A stretch of 11,867 bases of DNA from Chrysochromulina tobinii. Its lineage: Eukaryota; Haptophyta; Prymnesiales; Chrysochromulinaceae. Positions within the stretch are counted from its first letter, which is position 1. Each line of letters starts with the position of its first letter. Shown here one piece after another: positions 7,563 through 11,867 of the stretch. The notes beneath the pieces were generated by a model that was given only the letters and a program-made list of their open reading frames with translations, searched no databases and was not told where the DNA came from. The stretch spans positions 1 to 11,867 of the forward strand of contig JWZX01002164.1 in NCBI GenBank assembly GCA_001275005.1. Direction: 5' to 3'. The translations under genes and the position numbers were made by a program.

Positions 7563-9311
7563 ATGCTGGCCTCGCTTGCGGCGGTGAGTGTGGCGGGGGT
7601 GATCCTGAAGCGAATCCACATACGGCGCCTGTCACACCTGTGCTGCCCCCTCGGTTCGTTGATCGTCCTGGAAGCTGAGACCCAGGAGCAACTCCAATCT
7701 CTTCACAAGTGGGAGCAAGGCGACAAGGCCCTGTACTCGAGCGCATCAATCGAGGCTCGCTACAAAAATCGGACGAATAAGGAGGTGTACCACTGGCTTG
7801 ATGTCTGGTGGGACTCGGCCTTTGAACGCTCGGGATCGCATTCGGGATCGGAGCGCCCGACGGCGATGTCAAAGCAGGTGTACGTTAACATCTACGTCCG
7901 CGTTTCGCAAGCCATCTTCGAATTTGAGTCGGAGGACTGGGAGGAAGCGGAGCTCGTGCGTCTCGTCGAGGAGGCGTGGGATGAGGAGTCGGGCGGCCAG
8001 GGCCATCTCACGCGCTCCCAGTTCAACGACAGTCTGTTTGAGCTCGTCGACATGTGGACAGATACCGTCGAGCCCGCCGAGTACGTCTCCTTTTTACGTC
8101 GGCTGCACGAGAGCTGCTTCGACAGCGCGACGTTTGAGAAGAAGATGCCGAGCCAGGAGGAGCGCATGCGGCGCAGCGGCGAGCACAAGCAGCGGCGCGC
8201 GGCTGTGTCGGTCCAAAAGTCGACGCGTAAGAGGCAGAAGACGATGGCCTTCAAGGTCAAGAAGGAGGCGGCGACGCGCATTCAGGCGCGTGCACGTGGT
8301 GTGGCCGTGCGCGAACAACGAGTGAGCAAGCTTGTGAAGCCTTATGTGAAGCCACCGGCGTCCGAGCGTGCAAAGGAGCGCAAGCGCTCGGAGGGAGTTT
8401 GGCGAACTTCGGACGGTGACCAATCCCTCAACAGCCAGCTCGAGGCGCTCGACTGGGGCGCTCGCAAAGATGCGGTTGACACACGGCTGAGGGAGCAGGG
8501 AGTATGGCGAACTTCGGACGGCGACCACGCTCTCAATAGCCAGCTCGAGGCGCTCGACTGGGGCGATCGCGAAGATCATGCGGTTGACACACCTCGGGCG
8601 AGCACGGTGGGACGATGGGTGTCCTCTGATCGGGCACCGGGATCTGGTCGGGTGGGAGCTCGAGCCCTAGTCAGAGCCCAAGTTGATGGCCGGTTTGAGG
8701 CAGGTTATGAGGCAGGAGCACAGGCAGAAGCCCTAACAGCAGCCCTCTATAGTGGACCGTCGCCACCACTGCGGCCTCGTCAAGCCAACATTCCACCAAG
8801 ACGTCGCCTCCCGATGCCAACGCGCGAGAAGGACGACGACGTGCAGCTGTCCGGAACAATGCTGCCCATCATGCTGCTGCCCACTGTGGCCCTCCTCAAT
8901 GTAGCACTTCGAATGCCGACGACCAATGCGGGCAAGGCGTCGGCGCAAGCAAGCATAAAAGCAAGCACGTACTCGACAGCTGGGTCAGGGTGGCATGTTC
9001 GCTCGGCGCGGGCTCTTGAAACACGAAGTCCACGAACATCAATTCGAACGCATGGTCATGGCGTGGGGCAGCCTGGTGGGTGGAACGGCTCCCTGTCGCC
9101 ACGTTTCATTGAATCCGACCGCACCATCGATCATGGGACGTTAGATGGGACGTCGCCAACTCGACGGCGGCTCGTCAGCGTCGCCCCAAGCGGAGGCAGA
9201 CAGCCAAGGTCGAGAGCGGAGCGGCTTGGAGACGTCGAACAATCGCCATTCCCGACCCTGCCGCCCCTGCCACCACCGACGGCGGTGGCGCAGCTACGTC
9301 GACGCCAGTAA
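7563..9311 (+). CDS. EF-hand-like and IQ-motif protein
   Basis: A 582-codon frame with an ATG at 7563. Residues 107-185 form a helical EF-hand-like module (YVNIYVRVSQAIF..., then a Gly/Asp loop, LTRSQFNDSLFELVDMWTDT, EYVSFLRRL). I associate this module with families common in algae and ciliates. M102, directly before it, is an alternative start. Residues about 236-255 hold an IQ motif (TRIQARARGVAVREQR), implying calmodulin or centrin binding. Between them lies a very basic stretch that may be an NLS or helix. Two 35-36-residue repeats (GVWRTSDGD...LEALDWG) follow. After about residue 345 the translation becomes Pro/Arg/Ser-rich and unstructured, and real coding may stop or be spliced there. 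A role in Ca2+ or cytoskeletal signalling is inferred from the modules only. The first 350 codons are well supported; the tail is weak. Confidence 0.7.
   Translation: MLASLAAVSVAGVILKRIHIRRLSHLCCPLGSLIVLEAETQEQLQSLHKWEQGDKALYSSASIEARYKNRTNKEVYHWLDVWWDSAFERSGSHSGSERPTAMSKQVYVNIYVRVSQAIFEFESEDWEEAELVRLVEEAWDEESGGQGHLTRSQFNDSLFELVDMWTDTVEPAEYVSFLRRLHESCFDSATFEKKMPSQEERMRRSGEHKQRRAAVSVQKSTRKRQKTMAFKVKKEAATRIQARARGVAVREQRVSKLVKPYVKPPASERAKERKRSEGVWRTSDGDQSLNSQLEALDWGARKDAVDTRLREQGVWRTSDGDHALNSQLEALDWGDREDHAVDTPRASTVGRWVSSDRAPGSGRVGARALVRAQVDGRFEAGYEAGAQAEALTAALYSGPSPPLRPRQANIPPRRRLPMPTREKDDDVQLSGTMLPIMLLPTVALLNVALRMPTTNAGKASAQASIKASTYSTAGSGWHVRSARALETRSPRTSIRTHGHGVGQPGGWNGSLSPRFIESDRTIDHGTLDGTSPTRRRLVSVAPSGGRQPRSRAERLGDVEQSPFPTLPPLPPPTAVAQLRRRQ
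8394..8594 (+). repeat. tandem 105/108-bp coding repeat
   Basis: Unit 1 (8394-8498, 105 bases) and unit 2 (from 8499) share long identical runs such as TGGCGAACTTCGGACGG and CAGCTCGAGGCGCTCGACTGGGGC. Unit 2 carries a 3-base in-frame insertion, an extra His codon before GCGGTTGAC. Preservation of frame, with several synonymous differences such as GGTGAC/GGCGAC and AACAGC/AATAGC, suggests the duplicate is translated and kept under selection. Each unit encodes GVWRTSDGD and LNSQLEALDWG. Confidence 0.9.
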
Positions 9312-9597
9312 AGCCAGCCTGATGCCAGCCCGCCACACTAACCGCCACACGACCTGAACGTCGACCTCTGGGTCGACTCAGCACGTCGCCGAGACGCCCG
9401 CACACGCATCGAGACAGCGAAGGCCATCACGAGAGCCAGGGGAGGGTCGGCACGGACACCACCAAGGACAGCACCACGCGGGTTGGAACCATCAAAACCG
9501 CCATCTAGCCGCCATCCCACTCAAAACCATGTCCCACTCAGCTCGTTCCACCCGAAACGGTACCAATCACCACCACACAATGTGACGAATCAATTCC

Positions 9598-9637
9598 AGG
9601 CGGAGCCTCAGGCTAGCCTTAGGGTTAGGCGGAGCCT
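9598..9637. repeat. AGGCGGAGCCT pair flanking a telomere-like CCTTAGGGTTAGG
   Basis: AGGCGGAGCCT occurs at 9598-9608 and 9627-9637; each copy is itself a small inverted repeat (AGGC/GCCT). Between and abutting them, 9617-9629 reads CCTTAGGGTTAGG, about two TTAGGG-type units. This is too short to be a telomere and could be an interstitial scrap or chance. Confidence 0.5.
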
Positions 9638-9921
9638 GGTGGATTTCAGGAGACGGAGAGCTGTTCAGGAGCGAGGAGCCTGCTCCTATACATGTATGAC
9701 GTTAACGAGGAGCCACTGTAGATGCACCCGCGGAGGCCGAGTTGAGACGTGGAGAGGCAGTCTGCAAGTCGAGTCAATGTGTGTGGACACAGGTAGGAGG
9801 CTACTACAAGGAGGCTACCCGCGGTATCGAACCCGGTACACACGGACGCGCATCGCGCACGAGATCAAGAGAGCAAGCACATCTCGAGACGTTCAGACGA
9901 CGAGAATCGAGATCAACTCGC

Positions 9922-9929
9922 TATAAAAG
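9922..9929 (+). promoter_or_regulatory. TATA box (TATAAAAG)
   Basis: A canonical TATAAAAG stands alone in GC-rich sequence. Transcription to the right would start near 9950, at the foot of the adjacent hairpin. No protein-coding frame of note follows, so it may serve a short non-coding transcript, be part of a decayed element, or be chance. Confidence 0.35.
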
Positions 9930-9931
9930 TA

Positions 9932-9951
9932 CCGCATAACAAAGTATGCGG
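9932..9951. repeat. perfect 7-bp hairpin CCGCATA-6-TATGCGG
   Basis: CCGCATA (9932-9938) and TATGCGG (9945-9951) are exact reverse complements around an ACAAAG loop. The hairpin begins three bases after the TATA box. It may be a protein-binding palindrome or a DNA/RNA hairpin. Confidence 0.7.
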
Positions 9952-9984
9952 AGTCGCGCGGAGAATGCGCAGCACCCGGCGGGT

Positions 9985-10001
9985 CCGGACCGGTGGTCCG
10001 G
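9985..10001. repeat. GC-rich hairpin CCGGACC-GGT-GGTCCGG
   Basis: CCGGACC (9985-9991) and GGTCCGG (9995-10001) form a perfect 7-bp stem with a 3-base loop; GCGGACCGC follows shortly after. It would be a very stable stem if transcribed. Confidence 0.7.
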
Positions 10002-10037
10002 AGCGCGGACCGCGGCGGTAGCTCCTAGGCAAATACA

Positions 10038-10043
10038 AATAAA
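10038..10043 (+). terminator. AATAAA hexamer (possible polyA signal)
   Basis: AATAAA lies in an A-rich stretch (CAAATACAAATAAATG) about 110 bases downstream of the TATA box at 9922. Together they could bound a very short plus-strand transcription unit. It rests on the motif alone. Confidence 0.25.
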
Positions 10044-10240
10044 TGACGCGAAGCGACCGGCGAAACTTCCGGCACACGCCTCCGACACCGTGCAAATTGA
10101 GTAGGTCCCCTGGTCCCGGGTAATACTAGCGTATACCCTTACCCGTCGTTAATCGCTCACACCCGCAGAGCGCCCGGCAAGCGGCATCGCGCGTGCCGAC
10201 ACCTCGAGGTTCTTGAGGCACACATCGCCTCTCAGCCGAC

Positions 10241-10336
10241 AGTATCGACCATCTTCCATCGTCCATCGACCATTGCCTCTTGATCATCGACCATCGACAG
10301 CATCGTCCATCGACCATCGTGATCGTCCATCGACCA
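10241..10336. repeat. ATCGTCCATCGACC minisatellite
   Basis: ATCGTCCATCGACCA occurs three times exactly (10258-10272, 10302-10316, 10322-10336). Degenerate ATCGACCATC/TTGATCATCGACC fragments lie between and before them. It is an irregular minisatellite of roughly 14-20-base units in the 3' flank of the kinesin gene. Confidence 0.8.
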
Positions 10337-10388
10337 CGGTTGTTCGCGAGAGGGCTCGACAGAGCAAGACCCCAACGTGCGCCCTCGC

Positions 10389-10468
10389 CTCCTCTCGACG
10401 AGGGAGCACGTCTGATCTCGCCGACCTCGTCTGAGCTCGTCTGAGCTCACCTCCTCTCGACGAGGGAG
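10389..10468. repeat. direct repeat CTCCTCTCGACGAGGGAG
   Basis: The 18-mer CTCCTCTCGACGAGGGAG occurs at 10389-10406 and 10451-10468, 62 bases apart. It is followed in both copies by (C/G)ACGT. Each copy contains the self-complementary core CCTCTCGACGAGGG/CTCGACGAG, so it can fold on itself. Confidence 0.8.
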
Positions 10469-10544
10469 GACGTGCAGCTCAGACGAGAGAAGGCGAGATC
10501 AGACGAGATCAGACGAGAGGAGGCGAGATCAGACGAGGTCGGCG
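10410..10544. repeat. 10-bp-periodic inverted repeat (GAGATCAGAC / GTCTGATCTC)
   Basis: From 10475 to 10544 the DNA reads as successive 10-mers on one register: CAGCTCAGAC, GAGAGAAGGC, GAGATCAGAC twice, GAGAGGAGGC, GAGATCAGAC, GAGGTCGGCG. From 10410 to 10449 the reverse complement appears in the same 10-base register (GTCTGATCTC, then TCTGAGCTC units). An exact 16-bp arm pair is CGCCGACCTCGTCTGA (10419-10434) with TCAGACGAGGTCGGCG (10529-10544). If transcribed in the kinesin 3' UTR it would form a long hairpin. Confidence 0.85.
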
Positions 10545-10575
10545 GCCGGTGCCGACGAGCGATCTCGCCTCCCCT

Positions 10576-11715
10576 CTACGACCGTGCGGACTCGGCGGCC
10601 ACGAGCGCCGTATTGAGCGCCCGGAGGCGTGGCACGTCCTGCGTGGTGGTGGTGCATTCCTCGCCGGTGGCGCCGCCGAGCTCCATGATCGTGCGCAGCG
10701 TCGAAATTGAGTGCTCGGTATCGGCCGCGCCCGGCGAGACGCACCCGACCATCGCGAGCTTGACGGAACTCGCGCCGTCCCGGGCGCCGTCCGTTTCGAA
10801 CGACTCGCGGAGGAGCCTCGTGAGGGTCGCTTCCCGGTAGGGCACGTGGCCGTTGTACGTCGCGCCACGCGCCTCGGCTCGCAGCTTCTCGGCGCGCGCG
10901 CGCACGCACTGCTTGAGCGCATGCAACGAGGCGTTGATCTCGGCGCCCTCGCGACGACGCTGTGCGCCGTGCGCGTCCGAGTCATTCGCCCATTCGGAGC
11001 CGGCGCAGTCGAGAAGGGTGAGCACCCCACCGCCGCCACGAGCGCCGGTCCGAGCGCCGTCGTGAGCGCCGTCGTGAGCGCCGGTCCGAGCGCCGTCGTG
11101 AGCGCCGTCGTGGGCGACCCCCATCGGTCCGCCCGTCTCGGAACGCAAGATGCGCAGGCGGAGGAGGGCATGGGAGCGCGACGACGTGGCGTTCGCCGCC
11201 GTGGCCTCCGTCGTGCGCGACTTGAGCATGCGCTGCAGGTACGCTGCCAGTGAGCCGGCCGAGGTGGCGACAAAGGAGGTAGCTTCAGGGATCTTGGCCC
11301 CGCCTTCCGTCGTCTGGAGCACCTTGCACTCACGACGCGAGTTGAGGTCGATACACCGGCGGCCGGCCACCTCAACCGCCGTCACCTCCACCTGTACGGC
11401 GCGTTGGGTGGCGCCAGCGGCGGCGGCGGCGGTAGTGCGAGGAGCGCCATTGGAAGGTTCGGCGTTGGCGCCGTCGTGGGCGCTGAAGAGGTGTGAATTC
11501 ACACTGAAGAGGTGATCCGCCGCAAGCTGCATCAGGTGCGTCATCGTCATCGTCTTGCCCGATCCGGTCTGCCCGTACATGACCAACGTGCCCCGCCCGC
11601 CACGCAGTGCCGCGGCGACGAGGGGCGAGCACGCGCCGGCGTACACGGCAGCGGAGGCGGCGGCGTCGTCAAAGACGCCGCCGGTGGGCGCAAAGGTCGA
11701 ATGGCGCAGGAACAT
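10576..11715 (-). CDS. kinesin-13-like motor protein (main motor segment)
   Basis: An ATP-driven microtubule motor domain. Numbered from 11715, the P-loop YGQTGSGKT lies at 47-55, switch I NATSSRSH at 175-182, switch II DCAGSE at 236-241 (Leu to Cys against the usual DLAGSE), helix-4 GAEINASLHALKQCVRA at 257-273, and HVPYREATLTRLLRESF at 290-306. GAEIN-SL-ALK-C-RA points to kinesin-13, the depolymerase class; its usual KEC reads KQC here. The ATG at 11715 is internal to the fold: strand beta-1 lies upstream in another frame (11711-11866), so this start is artefactual. A 36-bp repeat inserts HDGA/RTGA units at residues 202-225. The frame ends about 35 residues after the last motor motif with no tail coiled coil, so either the motor is C-terminal or the 3' end is spliced or truncated. 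The kinesin call is very strong; the subclass is moderate. Confidence 0.9.
   Translation of the reverse strand: MFLRHSTFAPTGGVFDDAAASAAVYAGACSPLVAAALRGGRGTLVMYGQTGSGKTMTMTHLMQLAADHLFSVNSHLFSAHDGANAEPSNGAPRTTAAAAAGATQRAVQVEVTAVEVAGRRCIDLNSRRECKVLQTTEGGAKIPEATSFVATSAGSLAAYLQRMLKSRTTEATAANATSSRSHALLRLRILRSETGGPMGVAHDGAHDGARTGAHDGAHDGARTGARGGGGVLTLLDCAGSEWANDSDAHGAQRRREGAEINASLHALKQCVRARAEKLRAEARGATYNGHVPYREATLTRLLRESFETDGARDGASSVKLAMVGCVSPGAADTEHSISTLRTIMELGGATGEECTTTTQDVPRLRALNTALVAAESARS
11041..11112 (-). repeat. perfect 2 x 36-bp tandem repeat within kinesin
   Basis: A 36-base unit beginning AGCGCCGGTCCGAGCGCCGT is present twice without mismatch (11041-11076 and 11077-11112) and is itself built from 12-base pieces. 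It encodes GAHDGAHDGART-type repeats, in frame, between the strand after switch I and the switch II strand. Perfect identity implies very recent expansion. Confidence 0.9.
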
Positions 11716-11866
11716 AGCGCCGGAGGTCCGGCTTCATCAGGCAGCAGTGCGTGGTCACCGTACCGCCTGCCCCCACACTGACCGCGTCAAACTCTCCGCT
11801 GGCGAGCTCATGAGCCAGCAGCGGCCGCTTCCGAACCCAGCCGCTCACGCCGCTGTCGCCGAGCGA
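11711..11866 (-). CDS. kinesin N-terminal motor segment, shifted frame, 5' partial
   Basis: On the minus strand the frame starting at 11866 is open to the window edge and reads GWVRKRPLLAHEL, then MKPDLRRYV at 11734-11711. VRKRPL is the beta-1 signature typical of kinesin-13. KPDLxxY matches the position of the kinesin-13 loop-2 KVDL(T)xY. This frame then runs out of homology and stops near 11671, while the motor continues in the frame of the preceding entry. Dropping one base (C at 11710) lets YV run directly into LRHSTF. I read this as the true upstream part of the same gene, with a one-base insertion, a sequencing error or a very small splice feature between them. The gene's start lies outside the window. 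Confidence 0.75.
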
Positions 11867-11867
11867 G

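Larger units (their letters stand above)
9312..10239. other. intergenic, no supported gene
   Basis: About 0.9 kb without a convincing gene. The longest plus-strand frame here (9483-9926) begins at TTG and its translation is Arg/Thr/Ser-rich with no recognisable domain. The stretch does hold a telomere-like scrap between two AGGCGGAGCCT copies, a direct repeat AGGAGGCTAC (9795-9804 and 9809-9818), a TATA box, two hairpins and an AATAAA hexamer. Confidence 0.6.

Noticed and set aside
7798-8325. 175-codon plus-strand frame overlapping the IQ protein
   Set aside because: An Arg/Ser-rich alternative frame of the region that encodes the EF-hand-like and IQ modules.
9823-9834. tRNA-like B-box (GGGTTCGATACC on the minus strand)
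   Set aside because: The T-stem does not pair properly and no acceptor partner or A-box lies at the right distance; not a tRNA.
9483-9926. 147-codon plus-strand frame
   Set aside because: It starts at TTG rather than ATG, has low-complexity basic composition and no recognisable domain.
10711-11253. 180-codon plus-strand frame opposite the kinesin
   Set aside because: Antisense to well-conserved kinesin motor motifs.
1-11867. CRISPR array or prokaryotic operon
   Set aside because: There are no regularly spaced identical repeats with unique spacers, and kinesin and IQ proteins mark the window as eukaryotic.

Overview
This window looks like nuclear DNA from a GC-rich unicellular eukaryote, probably a microalga; a haptophyte-like protist is my guess. 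It encodes a kinesin motor domain and a protein combining an IQ motif with an EF-hand-like module. Spacers are long and carry TATA-like, AATAAA and minisatellite motifs, and I see no Shine-Dalgarno-led operons. The lineage is inference; no rRNA, tRNA or organellar marker is present.

Layout: 1-1026 holds no gene I can support, only nested inverted and direct repeats and an AT-rich patch. From about 7.1 kb down to 1.03 kb the minus strand carries three consecutive open frames: a 1321-residue protein (first ATG 7061, stop 3096), a 370-residue frame (3070-1958) and a roughly 345-codon frame (2067-1027). The first has an N-terminal C-x2-C-x42-C-H-x2-C zinc-binding pattern, a coiled coil, a Lys-rich stretch, a Tudor/SH3-like segment and a SAP-like segment. 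The last carries a (N)DLENFFS-type motif near its C-terminus that resembles the C-terminal motif I associate with P-element/THAP9-type transposases. The three frames are offset by +1 at both junctions, so this may be one long gene interrupted by indels, a spliced gene, or a compact multi-ORF mobile element. I read it as a candidate undescribed transposon-like locus; that reading is a hypothesis.

The plus strand carries a 582-codon frame (7563-9311) with an EF-hand-like alpha-helical domain, an IQ motif and two tandem 35-residue repeats. It is divergent from the minus-strand locus across a gap of about 0.4-0.5 kb. From 9312 to 10575 there is no convincing gene, but there is a TATA box, a hairpin, a second G+C palindrome, an AATAAA hexamer, a telomere-like scrap, an ATCGTCCATCGACC minisatellite and a 10-bp-periodic inverted repeat.

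The minus-strand gene at the right edge (10576 to beyond the window) is a kinesin, most like kinesin-13. Its P-loop and switch I are intact and switch II reads DCAGSE. Its first visible segment lies in a different frame from the rest of the motor, and a perfect 36-bp tandem duplication sits inside the motor domain. The kinesin and the IQ protein look like ordinary host genes; the minus-strand module between 1 and 7 kb is the unexplained part.
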